DNA of 7,071 nt from NCBI GenBank assembly GCA_041484525.1, contig JBGPHT010000252.1, positions 1 to 7,071 on the forward strand, written 5' to 3'. The notes under the pieces were generated by a model. That model saw only the letters and a list, made by a program, of their open reading frames with translations. It did no database searches and was not told where the DNA came from. The translations under genes and the position numbers were made by a program. Shown here piece by piece: positions 1 to 6,986 of this stretch. Within the stretch, counting starts at the first letter, position 1. The number at the start of each line of letters is the position of its first letter. The stretch is from JBGPHT01 sp041484525 (GTDB lineage Bacteria; Acidobacteriota; Terriglobia; Bryobacterales; Bryobacteraceae).

Positions 1-140
1 AAGGCTTCTGGCCGCTGTGCGGCGAACGCACATCTTGACCGTTGCGGGATTGCCCGTCCTTGAGGCCCTTTGCTTCGGGACCCTGCGGGCCGTCAAAAAT
101 CAGGTTGCGCCGGGTGGCTCCACTTTTATGTCGCACACCC
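1..140. other. Unassigned left edge
   Basis: No gene is called here. One plus frame is open from position 2 to about 163, and two minus frames are open towards the left edge, one with an ATG at 33-31 on the minus strand. None has a convincing ribosome binding site or a recognisable protein. The stretch lies directly downstream of the minus-strand secreted protein and may hold the start of another minus-strand gene beyond the edge. I see no strong stem followed by a T-run, so no terminator is called. Confidence 0.3.
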
Positions 141-953
141 TCAGTAGTTCAGGTTGCTGGTGAAGTTGGGCGTTCCACCGCCCCGCACGGTGGCCGACCA
201 TTCGTCCAGCCGTCCGCGGTCCATCTTCCAGAAGTTCTTACAGAGCGCAAAGTACTGTAGGACGGCAGCGTTCTGGCCCTTCTCCAGCAGTTCCTTCGCC
301 AGGGTCACGTTGGGTCCGAAGCTGTTCAGTTGCGGCGACCCCGGCGTGCTGCCGGCATCGATCAGATACTGTGCCGCCAGCGGCACATTGCCTCGACGCA
401 GCGCCACCCGCCCCAGCACGAAATAGCCGTAGTAGACGGCGTTGCCGTAATTCCAGTCCTTGGGGTATTCGGGCGCCAACGCCAGCAGCTCACGCGCATA
501 GGATTGCGCTTTGTCGATCTCTTCCGCCTCCAGCGCCAACTTCGCCAGACCGGCGAGCTTATAGAATCTCTCGATGCCCTTCAGACCGGATGCCGCAGCT
601 TCCATGGCCGCCAGCCGGTCCTTGGGCGGCGCCGCAGGCGGATAGAGCCGCGCGAATATCAGGCGCAACTCGCTCGCCATTTCGCTCACTTTGGTGCCGT
701 CGGAAGACTGCAGGGCTGCGTCGAGTTGGGCACACGCTGCCCCGGCCGCGGCAAAGTCGCCGGGCAAGGCGGGCGAGCCGTGGGCATTTCGCAGGGCCAG
801 TTTCTCGCGCATCTGGCGTGCGCTCTCCGTGGCCTTGCAGCGCCTCGTCAAGCTTTGGATTTCGTCGCTGTTTGTGCTGGTCTGTCCACGGCCGATTCCG
901 GCCAGCAGCAGCGCAACGGAGAGGGGGCAGAACGCAAGGCGTCGCAACGTCAT
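141..953 (-). CDS. Secreted TPR-like helical-repeat protein, function unknown
   Basis: A 270-residue protein. Residues 1-24 form a clear Sec signal peptide: basic TLRR start, hydrophobic core around LSVALLLAG, then a polar region beginning GRGQTS. There is no lipobox cysteine after the core, so it is probably free in the periplasm or exported. The rest is alanine- and leucine-rich helix. Around residues 125-200, segments such as KLAKLALEAEEIDKAQSYARELL-like text and LGRVALRRGNVPLAAQYL have the pattern of tetratricopeptide hairpins. The C-terminal third carries the signature GSTPGSPQLNSFGPN, then LAKELLEKGQ, LQYFALCKNFW and a final NLNY. I know this signature from hypothetical proteins common in Acidobacteria. 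The ATG is fixed by the signal peptide and a strong upstream AAGGAG. It is transcribed away from the CHAT remnant and appears monocistronic here. TPR folds usually bind other proteins; no partner or enzymatic residue is evident. Confidence 0.85.
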   Translation of the reverse strand: MTLRRLAFCPLSVALLLAGIGRGQTSTNSDEIQSLTRRCKATESARQMREKLALRNAHGSPALPGDFAAAGAACAQLDAALQSSDGTKVSEMASELRLIFARLYPPAAPPKDRLAAMEAAASGLKGIERFYKLAGLAKLALEAEEIDKAQSYARELLALAPEYPKDWNYGNAVYYGYFVLGRVALRRGNVPLAAQYLIDAGSTPGSPQLNSFGPNVTLAKELLEKGQNAAVLQYFALCKNFWKMDRGRLDEWSATVRGGGTPNFTSNLNY

Positions 954-960
954 GAAAGTG

Positions 961-966
961 CTCCTT
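961..966 (-). promoter_or_regulatory. Ribosome binding site of the secreted TPR-like gene
   Basis: On the minus strand this reads AAGGAG, a near-perfect Shine-Dalgarno sequence, seven bases before the ATG at 953. It supports that start over any other. No convincing -35/-10 promoter was found in the roughly 120 bases upstream. Confidence 0.8.
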
Positions 967-1092
967 GGGTCCCGAATGCCGGCGGTTCCGGCGAGTTCCG
1001 TTTTCTAGCCTAGCATCAACCAAGAAGGGTGGCTAGAGAGTATCGTCGAGTGCAATCTCGAACCGAGGGCAGTAATGGGCTGACGCTCCGGC

Positions 1093-1713
1093 CTTGAATA
1101 CGAACACCGGCGGATTCTAACGGCGGCTTCGGGAGGGCAGCCAAGGCAATTCCGTTACTATTGACCTACTTCCAGTCGCGACGTTTGGCGATCTGGGAAA
1201 TGCTCTTGATGCCAACAATTATGACGTCATCCACTTCGCGGGCCACGGAGGCGAATACGGCGGTTTGTATTTTCGTGACGATACTGGGAACGTCGTCCTA
1301 AATGCATGCTATTCCCTGAGGGCGGATACCTGATCAGCGTGGATGTTCCCTTCACGATTGCATCGGAGGACGAACTACTCGGTCCGGTTGCGATTGCATT
1401 CAGCAGCGGGTTTTATCGCTCTCTCGCGCGTGGCAGCGATGTGAGTGCTGCCTATCTTGAAGCAGTGAGTTCGTGCATCATGCATTGGAATGTCTACTAT
1501 CCCGAGGAGATCGCCTTCGAGGGATACTCCAAGTGCGAAGGATCGTACTGGGGTGCGTAAGGCCACCTCTTCAGGGACTGCTATGACGAAGTAATCGAGT
1601 GTCCGAGATGTGGCCTGAAGCATAAGAGAGGACACATCGGGCGCTTCCTCAGCCCAGCCCTTTCCGAGTCTTGTGGGTTGTGGTATTCTACCGGCAATGA
1701 AATTCGCCACTAA
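1093..1713 (+). pseudogene. CHAT-domain (caspase-like) protease, degraded
   Basis: CHAT proteases are cysteine peptidases of the caspase/separase clan, often fused to sensor domains in bacterial immunity and cell-death systems. The central piece (1121-1318) reads NSVTIDLLPVATFGDLGNAL and then NNYDVIHFAGHGGEYGGLYF, ending VVLNACYS; the FAGHG histidine and NACYS cysteine are the expected catalytic dyad. After CYS this frame hits a TGA at 1334. The domain continues one frame over as ISVDVPFTIASEDELLG, AIAFSSGFYRSLARGSDV and AAYLEAV, to a TAA at 1558. Upstream, a third piece (1093-1140) reads LEYEHRRILTAASGG and fits the usual start of the domain. About 25 residues normally present between the GLYF strand and VVLNAC are missing. 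Beyond the TAA the same frame stays open to 1713 and holds a CPRC knuckle, perhaps a zinc-binding tail. At least two frameshifts, a nonsense codon and a deletion make this a dead copy. Any N-terminal partner domain is absent. Confidence 0.82.
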
Positions 1714-1822
1714 GAAGTCAGCGAAAAAGTCGACTAAGAAGGCTGTAAAAAAGGCCGCCCCCAAGAAGCGCGGAGTGGGGGGCGGAACTTCTGGTACAGG
1801 TCCGAGAAAAAGAAAAAAGTAG
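1697..1822 (+). CDS. Small lysine-rich (histone H1-like) protein, 41 aa
   Basis: A 41-residue frame beginning MKFATKKSAKKSTKKAV. Lysine pairs recur roughly every four residues between positions 6 and 24 (KKSA-KKST-KKAV-KKAAPKK). A glycine-rich linker (GVGGGTSGTG) follows, and the end is PRKRKK. The pattern resembles the C-terminal tails of histone H1, AlgP/HctB-type proteins and some HU homologues, which bind nucleic acid by charge. The true role here is unknown. Its ATG lies 17 bases inside the read-through end of the CHAT remnant (stop at 1711-1713), and the membrane-protein gene starts 36 bases after its stop, so all three look like a former operon. There is no strong Shine-Dalgarno before the ATG, only a G-rich stretch, so it may have relied on translational coupling. 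With so short and biased a sequence, it could also be a chance frame. Confidence 0.5.
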   Translation: MKFATKKSAKKSTKKAVKKAAPKKRGVGGGTSGTGPRKRKK

Positions 1823-1848
1823 GCCATCGCTTACACAGCGTTCCTACT

Positions 1849-1853
1849 GGAGG
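1849..1853 (+). promoter_or_regulatory. Ribosome binding site of the membrane-protein gene
   Basis: GGAGG followed by five bases and then the ATG at 1859. This is a strong site, and the main evidence that the downstream small gene is real and translated in its own right. Confidence 0.8.
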
Positions 1854-1858
1854 CCTCA

Positions 1859-2254
1859 ATGCAACTCTCTGATGCCCGGTCTGCTTATGAAGCGCTCTCC
1901 GGCAAGGCGAGTGATATTGTACGGCAACTCAGTCTTGCCGGCATCGGCCTGATCTGGATCTTTCGCATGGGCTCGGATAAAGAGCCTGTGATAGACCAAG
2001 GATTGTTACGAGCGGCCTTGTTCATCTTCCTGGCACTACTCCTGGACTTCCTGCAATACCTGACCGGCACCATCATCTGGTTTCTCTACTTCAGGTTTAA
2101 GGAGACGCATGGAACCCTGGTGAGTGATGAATTCCTCGCACCTCCCCAACTAAACTGGCCAATGTGGACATTGTTCTACCTGAAGTCAGGAACAATGCTT
2201 GTTGCCTACGCAGTCTACATCATCCCTTTTCTTGTGCGGAAGTTCGTTGCATGA
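1859..2254 (+). CDS. Small integral membrane protein, function unknown
   Basis: A 131-residue protein with no signal peptide. It opens with a soluble, probably helical segment (MQLSDARSAYEALSGKAS) running into a first hydrophobic stretch, LSLAGIGLIWIF (about 24-36). A long second one spans about 49-80 (LLRAALFIFLALLLDFLQYL, then TGTIIWFLYFRF), and could be one helix or a hairpin. A polar loop with LVSDEFLAPPQLNWP follows, then a last helix about 107-125 (SGTMLVAYAVYIIPFLV) and a basic end. The N-terminal pattern GKASDIVRQLSLAGIGLIWI looks like a recurring but uncharacterised family; I cannot name it with certainty. It lies just after the lysine-rich frame and the CHAT remnant, in the same direction and in DNA less GC-rich than the flanks. 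Its size, several helices and location would suit a membrane effector or an anchor for a defence module, but that is inference. The frame is intact with a good ribosome binding site. Confidence 0.75.
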   Translation: MQLSDARSAYEALSGKASDIVRQLSLAGIGLIWIFRMGSDKEPVIDQGLLRAALFIFLALLLDFLQYLTGTIIWFLYFRFKETHGTLVSDEFLAPPQLNWPMWTLFYLKSGTMLVAYAVYIIPFLVRKFVA

Positions 2255-2282
2255 GCCGTGGCGTGTTCGCGGCCGTTCGATC

Positions 2283-4301
2283 TTACTTGCCCATCCCCGA
2301 GCTCCAGTTGATGACCGCCGTCATGGGGGACGAAGTGAGCGCGTCGGAAAGCGTGTAGACCAGAAACTTCTGGCCGTCCGCAGCCGCAACATAATAATTT
2401 CTGGCGCCGGAAAGCAACGGGCGATCCACCCGGCATTGGAAGAGCGCACGCGGGGCTTGCGATGCGAAGGACGCTCCTGTGGTGACGGGCACCGCCATCA
2501 GCTTGCGGTCCTGCGCAAGATAGAACAACTCCTTCCCGTCGCGCCGCCAGCTTGGCTGGTCGCCGCCGGCAGGCGAAATCGGGTACCTGCCCCCGGCAGG
2601 AATGGGGAAGCTCTGCACATAGACCTCCAGCCGGCCGGTCTCGTCGGATGTGTACGCGATCCAATGCCCATCGGGCGAAAGGGCCGACTGGCCGGTGCTG
2701 AATTCGGTCTGCAGGTAGGGAGAGGCCTGGCGCCCGTCGAGCGACAGCATCCAAAGTTCCAGCCGGTTCTTCGGGGTGAGCGACTCGAAGACCAGGGTTC
2801 GGCCGTCGGCGGACCAGGAGTCGGGAATCTTATCGACTTTGGAACTGAAGAGGAGATCTTCCGTGCCGGCGCCGGTGGCGGGCTTTAGATAGATGTCGCT
2901 GGCGCCGCCGCGCCGGGAGGCGAAAGCCACACGGGAGCCATCGGGCGACCAGACAGCCGACGCGTCGAACGTGGACCCGAAACTGAATCGTGATTTCACG
3001 CCCTGCGAGAAATCGAATACCCAGAGGTTGTTCCCGAGCGGGCTGGGCCAAGAGAAGATCACGCGTCTTTGATTCGGCGCCAGCGCAGGCTCTCCATAGC
3101 TCCCAGGATCGGTAATCGTCCACAACGGCTTGCCGGAACGGTCGAACCAGGTGAACTGTCCGGTGGTGCCGCTGCCCGTGACGTAAGCCAGAACGCCGTT
3201 GCGCGAGAGTGAGAATCGGGCAAAAGCCGTGGGGCCTGCCTCGCCCTCGGCGGCGACGTCCTGAGCGAAGGGTACCGCGTCGCCCGCCAGTCGCAGACGC
3301 GAGGCGTCGAAAGGTTGGGCCATCAGGACGTTGCTCTTCACGTAGAACACGTAATCCGGGGGGCCGTATGCCGGGCCCGAATCGGCGACAGTGGGGATCG
3401 TCAGATCCTCACTGTCCAGCGACCCGGCCGCGATGGCATTGCCGGCGGGGTTGCCGCAGTATGTGAAGCAGAGGTAGTGACGGCCGTCGGGCAGAAAATG
3501 GGGCCAGCGGTGGCCGACTTCCTTCCGCGCCGCATCGATTCTCGTCACGGCAACCGGCGTCCCGCCTGCCGCCGGAACGCGCATCAGCGGGAGGTTCGTG
3601 GCAGGGGCGAGAAGGATCACGCCCTCCTGGCTCCAGGAGGCGCCTCGAGGGTCGGGGGCGTCGCAGAGCACCTGGATGGGACCGCCGGCAGTGCCCACTT
3701 TCTTCAGCTTGCCCTCCGCGAAGAAGCCCAGGAACCGGTTGTCGGGCGACCAGAACGGATACGAGGCGCCCTCGGATCCCGCGATGGGTTGGGCGGAGAG
3801 GGAATCGAGCGCCCGCACCCAAAGGGCGGACTGGCCGTTGGCGGTTGCAGCCACAAACGCCACCCGTGTACCGTCCGGCGAAACCGCCAGCCCAAAACCG
3901 TAGGCGCTCTTGTCCGGAGGAGGCAGGGAGAACCGCAAGACCCGGGCTTCCGCGAGAGGACGCCGCCAGTACAGGACGGCCAGCGTCACGGTGGCGAGCG
4001 CCAGGATAGCGGCTGCCGCCATCCAAATGCCGGCGCGTGCATTTGGTTGCGGCGGAGGCGGTGTGGCCAGGCCCGGAGTGGATCCGCCCTGCGCGATCCA
4101 TCGAAGATCCACCAGCACGTCGTGCATAGTCTGGCGCCGTTCGGCGGGGTCCTTGACCAGGCAGGACCGGATCAACTGTTCGAGCGCGGGCGGGGCGGTG
4201 GGAACCGCTGTCGAAACCGGCGCGGGTTCGCGCTCGAGGATCATCGCGATGAGGCCGGCTGGTGACGATTGGAGGACAATTGGCGGGTGATCCGCAGACA
4301 A
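2283..4301 (-). pseudogene. Ser/Thr protein kinase with beta-propeller, kinase domain truncated
   Basis: An open frame of 672 codons that is the C-terminal part of a receptor-like Ser/Thr kinase of the Acidobacteria type. Residues about 13-66 (SPAGLIAMILEREPAPVS, then IRSCLVKDPAERRQTMHDVL) match the last helices of a kinase C-lobe. All catalytic motifs (P-loop, HRD, DFG) are missing, since they would lie upstream where the fucosidase gene now sits. A proline-rich linker leads to one transmembrane helix at about 91-111 (GIWMAAAAILALATVTLAVL). From about 120 to 660 runs a PD40/WD40-like beta-propeller, shown by repeated SPDG motifs (141-144 and later WSPDGSRVAFASR, SPDGHWIAYTS) and PDGR at 271-274. 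The propeller is probably periplasmic and would have served as a sensor. No ribosome binding site precedes the TTG at 4301 or the ATG at 4244, and residues 1-12 read into fucosidase DNA. The frame has not yet collected stops, so the truncation may be recent. A propeller-only product cannot be excluded. Confidence 0.85.
4271..4275 (+). promoter_or_regulatory. Ribosome binding site deciding the fucosidase start
   Basis: GGAGG, eleven bases before the GTG at 4287. The frame is open further up to a TTG at 4269, but that codon has no site before it and would place charged and polar residues (EDNW) ahead of the signal peptide. The GTG start is therefore preferred. The site lies within about ten bases of the point where kinase homology ends on the other strand, so any native promoter of this gene may have been lost. 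Confidence 0.65.
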
Positions 4302-6500
4302 CTTTTGGTAGCACTGCTGGCGGCCGCAGGTGCGTTCGCGCAGGGCGGGTCGGCGGTGGTATTGTCCTACGATAAGCCGGCGACGGACTGGCAGAGCCAG
4401 GCGCTGCCCATCGGTAACGGCCGGCTGGGCGCGATGATTTTCGGCTCACCCGGCCGTGAGCACCTGCAACTGAACGAGGACTCGCTGTGGACGGGCGACG
4501 AGAAGAATACGGGGCGCTATCAGAACCTGGCGGACCTGTGGATCGAACTGCCGGGCAGCGCCGCGGGCTCGGCGTACCGTCGGCGGCTGGACATCGACAG
4601 CGCGGTTCACACGATCGAGTATTCGGCCGGCGGGGTGAGATACAGGCGAGAGTACTTCGCCAGCTTACCCGACCAGGTGCTGGTGTTCCGGTTCACGGCG
4701 GACCGCCCGGGCGCGTACTCTGGTGTCATTCGCCTGACCGACGCGCATGGGGCGGCGGTGTCGGTGGCGGGCGATGCGCTGGCGGCAGCAGGGAAACTCG
4801 ACAACGGCCTCGAGTACGAGACGCGCGTCCGCATCCTGCACGTCGGCGGGAGAGCTGCTGTGGAGGGTGAGACGATCCGCGTGGATGGCGCCGATTCGCT
4901 GATGCTGCTGGTGGCTGCCGGAACCAATTATGTGCCGGATCGCTCGAAGCAGTGGCGCGGGCCTTCGCCAGGCGAGCGGGTAGCGCGGCAGCTCGGGGCC
5001 GCGGCGGCGAAGACGATCGATGCGCTACGCGGTGCGCACGTGGCGGACTATCAGAAACTGTTCCGGCGCGTTTCGTTGAACGTCGGTGCGACGGCGGAAT
5101 CGGCGCGCGCGCTCACGACCGACGAACGGCTGGTGCGGTATGGCACGGGTGAGGCCGATCCGGAACTGGAGGCGCTGTTCTTCCAGCTCGGGCGGTACAT
5201 GTTGATTTCCTCGTCGCGGCCGGGCAGCCTGCCGGCCAATCTGCAGGGCTTGTGGAACAACTCGAACAATCCGCCGTGGCGCTCCGACTACCACTCGAAC
5301 ATCAACGTCCAAATGAACTACTGGCCGGCGGAAGTGACGAATCTCGCCGAGTGCCACCTGGCGTTCTTCGACTACGTCAACAGCCTGCGCGGGGCGCGCC
5401 GGGATGCGACCCGCCGGTATTACCTCGAAGAGGTCGATCCGAAAAAGCTGGACCGCAAAGCGGTGCGCAGGTGGACGGTGCAGACCGAGAACAACATTTA
5501 CGGCGGCGGCTCCTGGCGGTGGAATCCGCCGAGCTCGGCGTGGTAAGCGCAGCATTTCTGGGAGCACTACGCGTTCACCCAGGACAAGAAATTTCTGCGC
5601 GAATCGGCGTACCCGATATTGAAAGAAATCAGCGAGTCTTGGGAGGACCACCTGGTAGCCCTGCCGGACGGCACGCTGGTGACGCCCGACGGATGGTCGC
5701 CCGAGCACGGACCCGAGCAGAAGGGCGTCACCTACGACCAGGAGGCGGTGTGGGATCTCTTCACCAATTACCTGGATGCGGCCGCGGCGCTCGACGTGGA
5801 CCCGGACTATCGCGCCAAGGTGGCGCAGATGCGCGAGAAACTGCTGAAGCCGCGGATCGGGAAATGGGGACAGTTGATGGAGTGGCCGGACGACATCGAC
5901 GATCCCAAGGACACGCACCGGCACTCTTCGCACCTGTTCGCACTTCATCCCGGGCGGCAGATTTCGCCGCTGACCACGCCGGATCTGGCCAAGGCCGCGC
6001 AGGTCTCGCTTCAGGCGCGCGGCGATCAATCGACGGGTTGGGCCATGGCGTGGCGGATCAACTTCTGGGCTCGCCTGCTGGACGGCGACCACGCCTACAC
6101 GCTGCTGCGGAACCTGCTGCACGTAGTCGGGCCCGGATACCAGATCAGCCTCACGGGGGGCGGCGTGTATCAGAACCTGTTCGACACGCATCCGCCGTTC
6201 CAGATCGACGGCAATTTCGGGGCAACGGCGGGGATGGCGGAGATGCTGCTGCAATCGCAGGCGGGAGCAGTCGACGTACTGCCGGCGCTGCCCAAGGCGT
6301 GGCCGGACGGCTTCGTCCGCGGGCTGCGGGCGCGCGGCGGCTACACCGTGGACCTGGAATGGAAGGCTGGCAAGCTGGCCGCAGCCACCGTGCAATCCGA
6401 CATGGCACCCACGGCGAAGTTGCGGTACGCCGGTAAGTCAGTAACGCTCCGCACACCTCCGGGCCAACGAGTTACGGCACAGATGACTAACTTCAGATAA
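4287..6500 (+). pseudogene. GH95 alpha-L-fucosidase, interrupted by one in-frame stop
   Basis: GH95 enzymes are inverting glycosidases, mainly 1,2-alpha-L-fucosidases (some cleave L-galactosides), acting on plant or host glycans. The frame has 737 codons, about full length for the family. A Sec signal peptide (VIRRQLLVALLAAAGAFAQ) points to export. The N-terminal beta-sandwich opens with ALPIGNGRLGAMIFG and LNEDSLWTG. The (alpha/alpha)6 catalytic barrel shows the family landmarks: NLQGLWNNSNNPPW, NINVQMNYWPAE (Asn338 and Asn340), WSPEHG (Glu473, likely general acid), THRHSSHLFALHPG (His544-His549) and FQIDGNFG (Asp641). These fit the Asn/Asn/Glu/Asp site established for the Bifidobacterium enzyme AfcA; numbering here counts from the GTG. 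At codon 420 (5544-5546) a TAA falls inside the barrel, in SSAW*AQHFWEHYAF, with the frame unchanged on both sides. The stopped product (419 residues) lacks Glu473 and Asp641 and should be inactive. A single base change or a sequencing error would explain it. Confidence 0.9.
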
Positions 6501-6560
6501 CACTTGTTACTTGCATAGCACTTCCCTTACTGGAAGCCAACGCCAAGTTCGCTTAGAACT
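6456..6560 (+). repeat. Direct repeat, copy A (fucosidase tail plus 3' flank)
   Basis: This segment is repeated at 6757-6859. Aligned by eye, about 76 of 103 positions match, with one 2-base gap. Copy A begins in the last 14 codons of the fucosidase (PPGQRVTAQMTNFR, stop at 6498) and runs about 60 bases into the spacer, ending TTAGAACT. Well-kept blocks are CAACGAGTTAC, ACTAACTT, TTGTTACT, TACTGGAAG and TTAGAACT. No U-rich hairpin terminator is visible. Confidence 0.75.
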
Positions 6561-6566
6561 AGACTC

Positions 6567-6750
6567 ATGACTCTCTTACGCAATTTTTGGGCATGACGAG
6601 TAGGGCCAGGATCTGCTCGAATATACGCTTCTGATGGCCTTTGTGGCTCTGAGTTCGGCGGCGCTATTCATTGGCGGGGGCCGCAGCATCAAGGGCATCT
6701 GGTCGGTGACGAACAGCCAACTGGCCGCGGCAAACTCGACCGCGAGCTAA
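6567..6750 (+). pseudogene. Flp-type (type IVb) pilin, broken
   Basis: Flp pilins are short inner-membrane prepilins cut by a prepilin peptidase and assembled by Tad machinery into adhesive fibres. The start reads MTLLRNFW from the ATG at 6567, then TGA two codons later. One frame over, the protein continues DE*GQDLLEYTLLMAFVALSS and ends SIKGIWSVTNSQLAAANSTA before TAA at 6748. The block G-QDLL-EY is the Flp processing motif: cleavage after G, with Glu-Tyr at +5 and +6. The hydrophobic helix that would form the fibre core follows it. A frameshift near 6588-6594 and a TAG at 6601, where family members usually have serine, disrupt the gene. A start at the internal ATG 6634 would leave 38 residues without the processing site. 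No Tad genes are in the window and no ribosome binding site is evident. Confidence 0.75.
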
Positions 6751-6756
6751 TTCTGG

Positions 6757-6859
6757 CCTACAGGTCAACGAGTTACCGCGCAGATAACTAACTTTTGACA
6801 GTGTTTGTTACTAACAGTACTGCCCATACTGGAAGGTAACGTCGCGTTCGTTTAGAACT
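6757..6859 (+). repeat. Direct repeat, copy B (displaced fucosidase-like tail)
   Basis: The second copy, about 300 bases after the first, starts six bases past the pilin stop. Translated, it reads PTGQRVTAQITNF and a stop, against PPGQRVTAQMTNFR in the fucosidase. Most codon differences are at third positions (GGC/GGT, ACG/ACC, GCA/GCG, TTC/TTT, ATG/ATA). This suggests the copy derived from a second coding gene that diverged under selection, rather than from a very recent local duplication. It ends where the insertion sequence seems to begin. A short palindrome, TGTTACTAACA, is present only in this copy. Confidence 0.7.
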
Positions 6860-6925
6860 CATTGCTGTCCAAATTAGCGGGCTAACTGAGAAGTGAAGGC
6901 GAGGGAGGCCCGGTCGGTGAGAGGC

Positions 6926-6986
6926 TGAGTCTCCTGATAGGGTGGGATTGGGTTCCGGAAGGACCAATTCAACCTCAGGAGACTCA
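6926..6986 (+). promoter_or_regulatory. Long hairpin sequestering the transposase ribosome binding site
   Basis: The outer arms, TGAGTCTCCTGA (6926-6937) and TCAGGAGACTCA (6975-6986), are perfect 12-bp complements. Inside, GGT/ACC (6941-6943 with 6972-6974) and ATTGG/CCAAT (6947-6951 with 6964-6968) continue the stem to a small CGGAA loop. The right arm contains AGGAG (6977-6981), the likely Shine-Dalgarno for the ATG at 6992, ten bases on. RNA entering from outside the element would hide this site. IS10 and IS50 are known to limit transposase synthesis from outside transcripts in this way. No clear internal promoter was found. Confidence 0.65.

Noticed and set aside
62..91. A GGCCC/GGGCC inverted repeat as a terminator for the secreted protein gene
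   Set aside because: The arms are only 5 bp with a long loop, and no T-run follows on the minus strand.
1375..1827. A minus-strand frame across the CHAT and lysine-rich genes
   Set aside because: Its phenylalanine-rich start is simply the complement of the lysine-rich tract, and the plus strand has the recognisable CHAT motifs.
3315..4265. A plus-strand frame (316 codons) opposite the kinase/propeller remnant
   Set aside because: Low-complexity Arg/Gly composition antisense to repeated SPDG propeller motifs; no supporting features.
5025..6395. A long minus-strand frame (456 codons) opposite the fucosidase
   Set aside because: It is a shadow of GC-rich coding DNA: the plus strand encodes clear GH95 motifs throughout, while the minus product is arginine/proline-rich with no recognisable domain or ribosome binding site.
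5544..6603. Stop codons at 5544 (TAA) and 6601 (TAG) as programmed recoding
   Set aside because: TAA is not a selenocysteine or pyrrolysine codon. The TAG sits at a usual serine position in a gene that also has a frameshift, so decay is the simpler reading.
6456..6859. The repeats as integron attC sites or a CRISPR array
   Set aside because: There are only two copies, 300 bases apart. They lack the paired RYYYAAC/GTTRRRY ends of attC, and the first half is coding for the fucosidase tail.
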